A stretch of DNA of 64,000 bases. Origin: UBA5336 sp964412785. Its GTDB lineage: Bacteria > Pseudomonadota > Alphaproteobacteria > Caulobacterales > Hyphomonadaceae. Where the stretch lies: the NCBI GenBank assembly GCA_964412785.1, contig CAYPQD010000003.1:1-64000 (forward strand). Reading direction: 5' to 3'. The position numbers were made by a program, and so were the translations under genes. The notes beneath the pieces are model-generated. The model ran no database searches and was not told the DNA's origin. It saw only the letters and a program-made list of their open reading frames with translations. Below are positions 43,452 through 50,679 of the stretch, piece after piece (position 1 is the first letter of the stretch; every line of letters starts with the position of its first letter).

Positions 43452-44415
43452 GGCCGATGATCCCTTGGTGGCGGGTGCCCAGCCTAGGCGTCCGGCGTTG
43501 TCTGGCAACCTGCGGGGCGCGCTGTGGATGGTCGCTTCCGGCTTTGCCTTCACTGTCTACCTGGTCATGGCGAAGGAGCTTTCTTCCGGCGCCAATCCGC
43601 TTTTCCTCGCCTTCTGGCGGGCACTGATCGCCCTCGTCGTCACGCTGCCGGTGCTTGTGCGCCATGGCGTTAAGTACCTGAAGACTGACCAGTTCGGCCT
43701 GATCTTCACGCGCAGCCTGTTCGGCACACTCGGTTTCGCACTCAGCCTGCTGGCGGTGTCGGACTTCTTCTCCCTGCCCTTGTCGCAGTTCAACGCGCTG
43801 TCGTTTTCAAGGCCCCTGTTCGTCACCATCCTGGCGGCGCTCCTGCTTGGCGAGGCGGTGGGTCGCCATCGATGGGGCGCGGTCGCTGTCGGCTTTGTCG
43901 GCGTTCTCGTGATGGCCGTGCCCGGCGCGCTGTTCTTCTGGGTGCCGGGGGTGGCGGCCGGTGTCACCCTCGACCTTGCCAGCCTGCTCGCCATAGGCTC
44001 AGCCCTTGCGTTCGCCGGCGCAATCATCTTGGTCAAGCGCCTCAGTGCCAGTCATGCCCCCGGCCAGCTTCTGATCTGGGCGAACCTTCTGTCCGCGCTC
44101 CTGCTCCTGCCGTTCGCGGTGATATACTGGGCGGAACTTTCGTTGATCGAATGGCTGCTTGTCATTGCCATGTCGATTGCCGGACTTGCCGGTCAGTTCT
44201 GCTATATTACCGCCATGTCGGTCGGTGACGCGTCTTTTCTCTCACCGATGGATTATCTTCGCCTGCCGATGGCGGCGCTCGCCGATTTCGTGCTGTTCCG
44301 GTTGCTGCCCGGCATGTTTGTCTGGATCGGCGCAGGGATCATCGTCTTGTCGACGCTCTACATTACCCTGCGCGAAGCCCGGCGAGCCCTGCCCCGCTCA
44401 CACAATGACCCGTGA
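43450..44415 (+). CDS. EamA/DMT-family transporter
   Basis: Ten-helix inner-membrane protein of 321 aa of the drug/metabolite transporter superfamily. Two EamA repeats are seen: LRGALWMVASGFAFTVYLVMAKEL and SLLAIGSALAFAGAIILVKRLS. Substrate unknown. The start shares four bases with the divergent gene; a later start is possible but would shorten the first helix approach. Confidence 0.88.
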   Translation: MADDPLVAGAQPRRPALSGNLRGALWMVASGFAFTVYLVMAKELSSGANPLFLAFWRALIALVVTLPVLVRHGVKYLKTDQFGLIFTRSLFGTLGFALSLLAVSDFFSLPLSQFNALSFSRPLFVTILAALLLGEAVGRHRWGAVAVGFVGVLVMAVPGALFFWVPGVAAGVTLDLASLLAIGSALAFAGAIILVKRLSASHAPGQLLIWANLLSALLLLPFAVIYWAELSLIEWLLVIAMSIAGLAGQFCYITAMSVGDASFLSPMDYLRLPMAALADFVLFRLLPGMFVWIGAGIIVLSTLYITLREARRALPRSHNDP

Positions 44416-44446
44416 TTTCGCCGCAAATCCGGGGTATGGTGAAACC

Positions 44447-44749
44447 ATGAGTTTTGTTTCACGTGCCACCATCCTGATCGTGAGCCTCGCCGTGCTCGCC
44501 GCCGGCGGTCTCTGGGCTGTTTACCTCGCCGAGGCCTGGCGTGGCGGCCTTGACCCCGCCTGGCTGGTCCTGTGGGGGCCGATGGCCGCCCTGGTGATCC
44601 TCGGCGGCCTTTGGGCGGGGGTGACGGCCCTGCGGCTGACGCCGGAGGTGATGCGCCACGATCCTAGTCCTTCGGGCGCCGTGCCTTCTCCTCAAGGCCC
44701 GAGCGACCCTCCCGCTCGACGAGGGCGCGGCCGACATCGTCGAGGCTGA
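44447..44749 (+). CDS. Small membrane protein, hypothetical
   Basis: Protein of 100 aa with two predicted helices (ILIVSLAVLAAGGLWAVYL and WGPMAALVILGGLWAGVTAL). The final 86 nt overlap the 3' end of hisE on the other strand, giving a Pro/Arg-rich tail that may not matter. An in-frame ATG at 44405 overlaps the EamA gene. No family recognised. Confidence 0.42.
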   Translation: MSFVSRATILIVSLAVLAAGGLWAVYLAEAWRGGLDPAWLVLWGPMAALVILGGLWAGVTALRLTPEVMRHDPSPSGAVPSPQGPSDPPARRGRGRHRRG

Positions 44750-45020
44750 CGCCGCGCGTCCGCAACGCGACCAGCAGGTGGTAGAGCATGTCTGCCGCTT
44801 CCGCTGCCACGTCAGGCTTGTCCTGCGCCGCGATGGCGAGGGCGCACTCCACTCCCTCCTCGCCGAGTTTCTTGGCGGATGCGAGCGGACCGCGGGCCAA
44901 CAGCCTGGCGGTGTAGGAGATTTCCGGGTCGGCGTGCGCGCGCGCGTCAATCGTCGCTGATAGCCTTGTCAGGGCGCCCATGAGGGTTGCGCCAGTGCCG
45001 AGCGGAGCGTCCGACGTCAT
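44664..45020 (-). CDS. hisE: Phosphoribosyl-ATP pyrophosphatase
   Basis: Second enzyme of histidine synthesis, 118 aa. Conserved parts are YTARLLARGPLASAKKLGEEGVECALAI (in pieces), KPDVAAEAADMLYHLLVAL and the acidic metal-binding helices of the MazG-like fold. It lies 3 nt after hisF. HisI is not in the window. Confidence 0.94.
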   Translation of the reverse strand: MTSDAPLGTGATLMGALTRLSATIDARAHADPEISYTARLLARGPLASAKKLGEEGVECALAIAAQDKPDVAAEAADMLYHLLVALRTRGVSLDDVGRALVEREGRSGLEEKARRPKD

Positions 45021-45023
45021 GGG

Positions 45024-45794
45024 TCAAGTCTCCTCGAGCGGGCGAACAGGAACCCCCGCACGCTGTAGCGCTGCGCGCGCGTCTGCAAGGCTTGCCTCGC
45101 CGTAATGGAAGATCGAGGCGGCCAGAACCGCGCTTGCCCGTCCCTCGATCACCGCCGGAGGAAAATCCTCCACCGAGCCGGCCCCGCCCGACGCGATTAC
45201 CGGGATCGATACCGCATCGGCGATGGCGCGGGTGAGCCGCAGGTCATAGCCGGCCTTGGTGCCATCCCGGTCCATCGACGTCAGCAGGATCTCGCCCGCT
45301 CCGCGCTCGGCGGCTTCGCGGGCAAAGGCGAGGGCATCAATGCCGCTGGCCCGCCGTCCGCCATGGGTGAAGACCTCCCAAATGCCATCCCCGCTGGATC
45401 GCGCATCGATCGCCACGACCACGCATTGGCGCCCGCAGCGCGCAGCGCAGCGGCTGATCAGCTCCGGCTCTGCCACCGCAGCCGTGTTGATGGCGACCTT
45501 GTCCGCGCCTGCGCGCAGCAGCCGCACCATGTCGTCCGCCGAGCGCACGCCGCCGCCGACCGTCAGCGGCATGAAGCACTGTTCCGCAGTTTGTGTGACC
45601 ACGTCCAGCAGGGTCTCGCGATCCTCATGGCTGGCGGTGATGTCGAGGAAGCAGAGCTCGTCGGCGCCCTGTTCGGAATAGGCCTTCGCCAGCGCCACCG
45701 GGTCGCCGGCATCGCGCAGGTCGACAAAGTTGACGCCCTTCACGGTGCGCCCGTCCTTCACATCGAGGCAGGGAATGATGCGGGTTTTCAGCAT
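45024..45794 (-). CDS. hisF: Imidazole glycerol phosphate synthase, cyclase subunit
   Basis: Cyclase of 256 aa. The N-terminus LKTRIIPCLDVKDGRTVKGV holds catalytic Asp11, and VVVAIDAR holds the second Asp. The phosphate loops TVGGGVRS and IPVIASGGAGS are present. The ATG at 45794 is standard. In the usual operon hisA would lie directly upstream; here the ORF6N gene intervenes, so expression needs read-through or a promoter in the 60-bp gap. Confidence 0.96.
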   Translation of the reverse strand: MLKTRIIPCLDVKDGRTVKGVNFVDLRDAGDPVALAKAYSEQGADELCFLDITASHEDRETLLDVVTQTAEQCFMPLTVGGGVRSADDMVRLLRAGADKVAINTAAVAEPELISRCAARCGRQCVVVAIDARSSGDGIWEVFTHGGRRASGIDALAFAREAAERGAGEILLTSMDRDGTKAGYDLRLTRAIADAVSIPVIASGGAGSVEDFPPAVIEGRASAVLAASIFHYGEASLADARAALQRAGVPVRPLEET

Positions 45795-45853
45795 GGGAGG
45801 GTTGGGATACTTCCTGTTACTTGCATGCAGGGGCAATACATCTGGGGGTTCGG

Positions 45854-46714
45854 GTGACCGAGAAACGATCTGATGAGGTAGCTAGAACCGAACAAGCGGC
45901 TCGGTTGTCGCTTGCTGGCAAGATCATCGAATTACGCGGCCAACCCGCAATTCTCGCAAACGACTTAGCAGATTTTTACGGTACGACGACCTCTGCCATC
46001 AACCAATACCGCAAGCGCAACGAAGCACGATTTGAAGGATTCTCCTTTGAACTCAACGATTTGGAGATCGATGAGCTAAGATCACAGAATGTGATCTTGG
46101 ACGCCCCCAAATACGCACCTTGGGCCTATACCGAGCACGGCGTTGCGATGATGGCCATGGGACTGCGAAGCGATGAAGCGGTGGAGTTGTCCCGTGTGAT
46201 TATCTCCACGTTCATTGACTATCGGAGGGGTACCCTGGCGGCTGAGCGCGTATTGTCGACCCCGGGTTCTGAAGCGTCCCGCCGCAAACTGCAAACCCTC
46301 ATTTTCGAGCAAATGGAGGCATTGTTGAAGGTGCGCGTGAGCGATGCCGGAGCAACGGTCGGTGACGAACTCGGAAATATCGCAACGAGCGCGATTGAAC
46401 ATGTGAAGGCCGTGCTCAGCACTCAGGAGAAAAAGAATGAGAGGATCACCGCAGAAGTCGCGAAATTGATAGCGGAGTCCGAAAGTATCTATGCTGAGGC
46501 CCGTAAGCGGCATGCTGAGGCAGAAAATGTCGAGCTCATGAACATGAAAATGCGACTGGAGATCCTGTCAGAGTTTCGCTCGATGCTTATGCAGCTTGAA
46601 CGTGATGATTGGTTGGAACGGTTCGACGAGGGTTTCGGAGCAGGGCCAAACCCAAGCCGGGCCATCGGCCAACCTGCGGTCGGCCGCCTTTTAGGTGATT
46701 CAAAGTCGCGCTAG
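45854..46714 (+). CDS. ORF6N-domain protein inserted in the his operon
   Basis: Protein of about 286 aa on the strand opposite the his genes. An ORF6N domain (about residues 22-125) has IIELRGQPAILANDLADFYGT, FELNDLEIDELRSQNVI and YTEHGVAMMAMGL. A long charged, probably coiled-coil C-terminus follows. ORF6N is a phage-associated putative DNA-binding domain related in context to KilA-N. GC content is visibly lower than its neighbours (26 of 60 bases at 46021-46080), suggesting recent acquisition. GTG 45854 is chosen; an ATG at 45821 is possible. Confidence 0.82.
   Translation: MTEKRSDEVARTEQAARLSLAGKIIELRGQPAILANDLADFYGTTTSAINQYRKRNEARFEGFSFELNDLEIDELRSQNVILDAPKYAPWAYTEHGVAMMAMGLRSDEAVELSRVIISTFIDYRRGTLAAERVLSTPGSEASRRKLQTLIFEQMEALLKVRVSDAGATVGDELGNIATSAIEHVKAVLSTQEKKNERITAEVAKLIAESESIYAEARKRHAEAENVELMNMKMRLEILSEFRSMLMQLERDDWLERFDEGFGAGPNPSRAIGQPAVGRLLGDSKSR
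46078..46098. repeat. 21-bp palindrome inside the ORF6N gene
   Basis: Arms AAGATCACA (46078-46086) and TGTGATCTT (46090-46098) with spacer GAA. It encodes the conserved LRSQNVIL segment of the ORF6N domain. The same arms recur at 46723-46743. Confidence 0.9.
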
Positions 46715-46722
46715 TCAAGCTA

Positions 46723-46743
46723 AAGATCACAAACTGTGATCTT
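46723..46743. repeat. 21-bp palindrome downstream of the ORF6N gene
   Basis: Arms AAGATCACA (46723-46731) and TGTGATCTT (46735-46743) with spacer AAC. All 18 arm bases match the internal copy. It lies between the ORF6N and hisA stops, and its last base is the first base of the hisA stop. It could act as a terminator for either strand or as a protein-binding site. Confidence 0.9.
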
Positions 46744-47474
46744 CAATTCGCCGCCGCGAGCGCCTCGGCGGCGTCGACATCGCCGTCATAAAGCGCCCGG
46801 CCGAGAATGCAGCCGGCGACCGGGCGGCGCCTGCCGGCCGTGCGGAGTGCTGTGATGTCCTCCACCGAGGCGACGCCGCCGGATGCGATCACCGGGATCG
46901 GGACCACCTCGGCGAGGGTTGAGGTAAAGGCCACATTCACGCCCGTCTTCATGCCGTCGCGGCCGATATCGGTGGCGATGATAGCGGCGACCCCGCAGCC
47001 CTCAAAGCGCCGGGCAAGCTCCAGCGCGTCCATGTCAGATGTCTCGGCCCACCCGGCCACCGCGACCCGCCCGTCCCGCGCGTCGATGCCGACCGCGACG
47101 CGACCTGGCCAGCGCGCGGCGGCCTCGCGGACAAGCTCGGGCTCGCGCACCGCCGCGGTGCCGAGGATTACCCGGTCGACGCCGGCTTCCAGCCAGCGCT
47201 CGATCGTGCCAGGCGTGCGGATCCCGCCGCCGAGCTGAACGCGCGCGCCCGTCGCGGCAAGGATCGCCTCGATTGCGTCGGCATTGACCGACTGGCCCTC
47301 AAACGCGCCGTTCAGGTCGACAATGTGCAAATTGGCAAACCCGAGCCCGTGGAACCGGTCAGCCTGTTCGGCCGGGTCGGTGTTGAACGTGGTCGCGTCC
47401 GCCATGTCACCGCGCAGGAGGCGCACGCAGGCGCCGTCCTTGAGGTCTATGGCGGGCCAAAGGTCGAAGGCCAT
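46743..47474 (-). CDS. hisA: Phosphoribosylformimino-AICAR-P isomerase
   Basis: TIM-barrel isomerase of 243 aa. N-terminal LWPAIDLKDGACVRLLRGD holds catalytic Asp10; LQLGGGIRTPGTI and PVIASGGVASVEDI are phosphate loops. It starts 3 nt after hisH. Its stop is joined to the palindrome bordering the ORF6N insertion. Confidence 0.96.
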   Translation of the reverse strand: MAFDLWPAIDLKDGACVRLLRGDMADATTFNTDPAEQADRFHGLGFANLHIVDLNGAFEGQSVNADAIEAILAATGARVQLGGGIRTPGTIERWLEAGVDRVILGTAAVREPELVREAAARWPGRVAVGIDARDGRVAVAGWAETSDMDALELARRFEGCGVAAIIATDIGRDGMKTGVNVAFTSTLAEVVPIPVIASGGVASVEDITALRTAGRRRPVAGCILGRALYDGDVDAAEALAAAN

Positions 47475-47477
47475 GGC

Positions 47478-48119
47478 TCATGGGTCCCAGCGCATGAAGT
47501 TGGTGAGCAGCGCGAGCCCTGTCGACTGGCTCTTCTCAGGGTGGAACTGGGTTCCGAAGAGGGTGTCCCGCGCCACGGCGGCAATGATCGGGCCGTGGTC
47601 GTCGGTGCTCGCCACGACGTGCGTCTCGTCTTCCGGCGAGAACTGGTAGGAGTGCACGAAATAGCCGTGCGGGTCCGGGCCGAGCCCGTCGAGAAGGGGG
47701 TGGCCGGACAGCGTGACCAGGTCGTTCCAGCCCATATGCGGGATGCGCCGCCCTGGCCCCGGCTGAAGGGGAATGACGGCGCCGTGCAGCCAGCCCAGTC
47801 CGGCGCGCTCGCCATCCTCAAGACTGAAGTCGGCCATCATCTGCATGCCCACACAGATGCCGAGAAATGGCCGCCCCTTCGACTGGACGGCCTCCTCCAG
47901 CGCCTCGGTGAGGCCGTCGCGTTCCGTCAGCGCCGACATGCAGTCGCCGAAATGGCCCACCCCCGGCAGGACGATCCTGTCCGCCCGGCGAACAAGGTCG
48001 GGGTCCGCGGTCAGACAGATGTCATGGTGCTCGCCCGCCTCATTGGCTGCGCGCGCCAGCGCTTGTTCGGCCGAATGGATATTGCCCGAACCGTAGTCGA
48101 TCAGCGCAAGGCGGCTCAC
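47478..48119 (-). CDS. hisH: Imidazole glycerol phosphate synthase, glutaminase subunit
   Basis: Class I glutamine amidotransferase of 213 aa supplying ammonia to HisF. The nucleophile Cys89 is in FLGICVGMQMM; the C-terminal His-Glu pair is in GTQFHPEKSQ. The GTG at 48119 overlaps the AbgT stop (GTGA), so translation is coupled to the transporter gene. Confidence 0.95.
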   Translation of the reverse strand: MSRLALIDYGSGNIHSAEQALARAANEAGEHHDICLTADPDLVRRADRIVLPGVGHFGDCMSALTERDGLTEALEEAVQSKGRPFLGICVGMQMMADFSLEDGERAGLGWLHGAVIPLQPGPGRRIPHMGWNDLVTLSGHPLLDGLGPDPHGYFVHSYQFSPEDETHVVASTDDHGPIIAAVARDTLFGTQFHPEKSQSTGLALLTNFMRWDP

Positions 48120-49732
48120 GGCGCGGCGCCAGGCAGGGAATATCCGACGCCGGCATCGGGCCCGAGCGGGAGACCGAGATAGACCCACAGGATCATGAGC
48201 CCGAGGCCAGAGATCATCAGCCAGATCGAATACGGGATCATCATCGCCGTCAGGCTGCCAAGGCCGAAGCTGGCGTCCCATCGCCTTGCAAAGACCAGGA
48301 TCAGCGGGAAGTAGACCATCAGCGGCGTGATGATGTTGGTGGCGCTGTCGCCGACCCGGTAGGCCGCGGTTGCCCCCTCGGGGCTGACGCCCAGCAGCAT
48401 CAGCATCGGCACGAGCACCGGCGCCAGCAGCGCCCACTTGGCGCTTGCGGAGCCGACAAAGAGATTGAGCACCGCCGAGAACAGGACAATCAGGCCGAGC
48501 ACGATCGGCAGTGGCAGGCCGGTCGCCTGAATGCCGCCGGCGCCATGGATCGCCGAGATCAGGCCGAGATTGGACCAGCCGAACATCGCTACGAAGTGTG
48601 CTGCGGCGAAGGCGAGGACGAGGTAGTAGCCCATGTCCTTCATGGCCTCGCTCATCATGTTCACCAGGTCGCGGTGAGTGTTGATCGTGTTGGCTGCCGC
48701 GCCATAGGCCCAGCCGCAGGCAAGGAACAGAACGAAGAAGCCGGCCACTAGCGAGCGCAGGAGCGGCGTGTAGGTGCTGACTGCGCTGCAGGTGCCCGCG
48801 GCCGCTTCCGCGGGCGGGCAGGCGCTCTCATCGAGGAGCGGCGTCCCCGGGGCAAATGTCATCGCAAGCCACAATCCCACGACGCCAAGGGCGGCGATCC
48901 CGGCCCAGGCAAGACCCTTTGTCTGCTCTGCGGTCAGCGGCGCGTCGTCTTCGCCGAAATCATCGCGAGGCTCGCGCGTCCCGCCCCAGGGGCCAAGCCT
49001 TGGCTCGATGATGCGGTCAGTGACATACCAGATCACCGGCAGGTAGAGCAGCATCAGCGCGGCGATGAAGTACCAATTGCCGGCAATATTCATCGTCCAG
49101 TCAGGGTCTAGCCCGCTGATATTGACCGCTTCCTCGGTGATTCCAAAGAGCAGGGCGTCGAGCTGGCCCGGTGTGATGTTGGCTGAGAAACCACCGGAGA
49201 CACCTGCAAAGGCTGCTGCGATCCCGGCCATCGGGTGGCGCCCTGCGGCGGCAAACAGGATGCCCGCCAGCGGGATCAGCACCACATATCCGGCGTCCGC
49301 GGCATGGTTGGAAATCATCGCCACGAGAGCGACTACCGGCGTCAGCAAAACCGTCGGCGCGCCGCGCACGGCCGCGCGCATACCGCTTGCAAACAGACCA
49401 GAGCGCTCGGCAACGCCAGCCCCCAGCATCACGACCAGCACATAACCCAATGGGTGGAAGTGGGTGAAGGTCTTGGGCATATCGACCCAGAGCCGCTGGA
49501 TGTTCTCCGCTGAAAGCAGGCTGGCGGAAGCGATCATGACCGGTTCGCCCGTCTCATCGGTCCGGGTCGGGTGGGCTGCTGCGAGGCCGGCGAGTTCGGC
49601 GACGACGGAGATGATGACCAGCAGGATGATCAGGTAGAAGAAGATGAACACCGGGTCGGGCAGCCGGTTGCCCGTTCGCTCCACCCATCCCAGAACACCC
49701 CGTGACTGCGTCCCCGCCAGCGCTTCGCTCAT
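48116..49732 (-). CDS. AbgT-family transporter
   Basis: Inner-membrane protein of 538 aa with about 13 helices, of the family of p-aminobenzoyl-glutamate importers and sulfonamide exporters (AbgT, MtrF, YdaH). The start GWVERTGNRLPDPVFIFFYLI and the later GSASAKWALLAPVLVPMLMLLG and GDSATNIITPLMVYFPLI are family hallmarks. It sits between hisB and hisH and overlaps hisH by 4 nt, an unusual place for a transporter. Confidence 0.92.
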   Translation of the reverse strand: MSEALAGTQSRGVLGWVERTGNRLPDPVFIFFYLIILLVIISVVAELAGLAAAHPTRTDETGEPVMIASASLLSAENIQRLWVDMPKTFTHFHPLGYVLVVMLGAGVAERSGLFASGMRAAVRGAPTVLLTPVVALVAMISNHAADAGYVVLIPLAGILFAAAGRHPMAGIAAAFAGVSGGFSANITPGQLDALLFGITEEAVNISGLDPDWTMNIAGNWYFIAALMLLYLPVIWYVTDRIIEPRLGPWGGTREPRDDFGEDDAPLTAEQTKGLAWAGIAALGVVGLWLAMTFAPGTPLLDESACPPAEAAAGTCSAVSTYTPLLRSLVAGFFVLFLACGWAYGAAANTINTHRDLVNMMSEAMKDMGYYLVLAFAAAHFVAMFGWSNLGLISAIHGAGGIQATGLPLPIVLGLIVLFSAVLNLFVGSASAKWALLAPVLVPMLMLLGVSPEGATAAYRVGDSATNIITPLMVYFPLILVFARRWDASFGLGSLTAMMIPYSIWLMISGLGLMILWVYLGLPLGPDAGVGYSLPGAAP

Positions 49733-49956
49733 TGTCCAGGCTCCCGACTGTCACCTGCTCGACATAAAACCGACTGACCGCGAAAGGCAATGGAATGACG
49801 GCACGAGCCGCGCAGGCGATGTCGGCGGCGTCGAGGCCGGCCATGGGAAACAGGATCAGTCCCGTCCGATCCTGCAAACTGGAAGAGACGCTGGTTGATC
49901 GAGAAGACGAATGGCGCGGCCGGAAACCGACAGGTGCGGCGAAAAAGTGCCTGCTG

Positions 49957-50547
49957 TTAAAGCACACCCTTCGTCGATGCGGCCTTGCCGGCGAGGCGCG
50001 GGTCCGGCGTCACCGCCATCCGGAGCGCCCGTGCGGTCGCCTTGAAGCAGCTTTCGATGATGTGGTGGGAATTGTCCCCATAGAGATTTTCGACGTGCAG
50101 GGCCATGCCGCCATTACCGGCCAGCGCGTGAAAGAACTCCCTGAACAGCTCGGTGTCCATCTCGCCGATCTTGTCGCGCTGGAACGCGACCTTCCAGACC
50201 AGATAGGGCCGCCGGCACAGGTCCACCGAAGCGCGCGAGAGCGTCTCATCCATCGGCACATAGGCGTGACCATAACGCGTGATGCCGGCAAAATCGCCGA
50301 GCGAGGCCTTCAGTGCCTGTCCGATGACGATGCCGGTGTCCTCCACGGAATGGTGCATGTCGATATGCAGGTCGCCCTTACAACGCACACTCATGTCGAT
50401 CATGCTGTGACGCGCCAGCGCGTCCAGCATGTGGTCGAAAAACCCGATCCCCGTGGAGATATCGGACCGTCCCTGCCCGTCCATGTCGAGGCGGACGGTG
50501 ATGTCGGTCTCGCGCGTCTTTCTCTCGACTTCAGCAGTACGCGGCAT
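49957..50547 (-). CDS. hisB: Imidazoleglycerol-phosphate dehydratase
   Basis: Monofunctional dehydratase of 196 aa. Metal-binding motifs are STGIGFFDHMLDALARHS, DLHIDMHHSVEDTGI and DNSHHIIESCFKA. The ATG at 50547 is chosen; earlier in-frame sequence is promoter. It heads the histidine gene group, followed by a 224-bp gap before abgT, which could carry a separate promoter. Confidence 0.96.
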   Translation of the reverse strand: MPRTAEVERKTRETDITVRLDMDGQGRSDISTGIGFFDHMLDALARHSMIDMSVRCKGDLHIDMHHSVEDTGIVIGQALKASLGDFAGITRYGHAYVPMDETLSRASVDLCRRPYLVWKVAFQRDKIGEMDTELFREFFHALAGNGGMALHVENLYGDNSHHIIESCFKATARALRMAVTPDPRLAGKAASTKGVL

Positions 50548-50679
50548 CAGCGGAGCTCCCTTGTGCGATCCGGCGCCGATCGGTTCGATAGGACGAACGA
50601 TCTCAGCGAATTCTAAACACTTGCCGACAAATAGTGTCACCTGAGGGGCGATAAAGAGACACGGCGGCAGGGACTACCC

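Noticed and set aside
44455..44470. TGTTTCACGTGCCACC as a distant parS site
   Set aside because: Only the left half is intact; three mismatches on the right arm and 13 kb from parAB.
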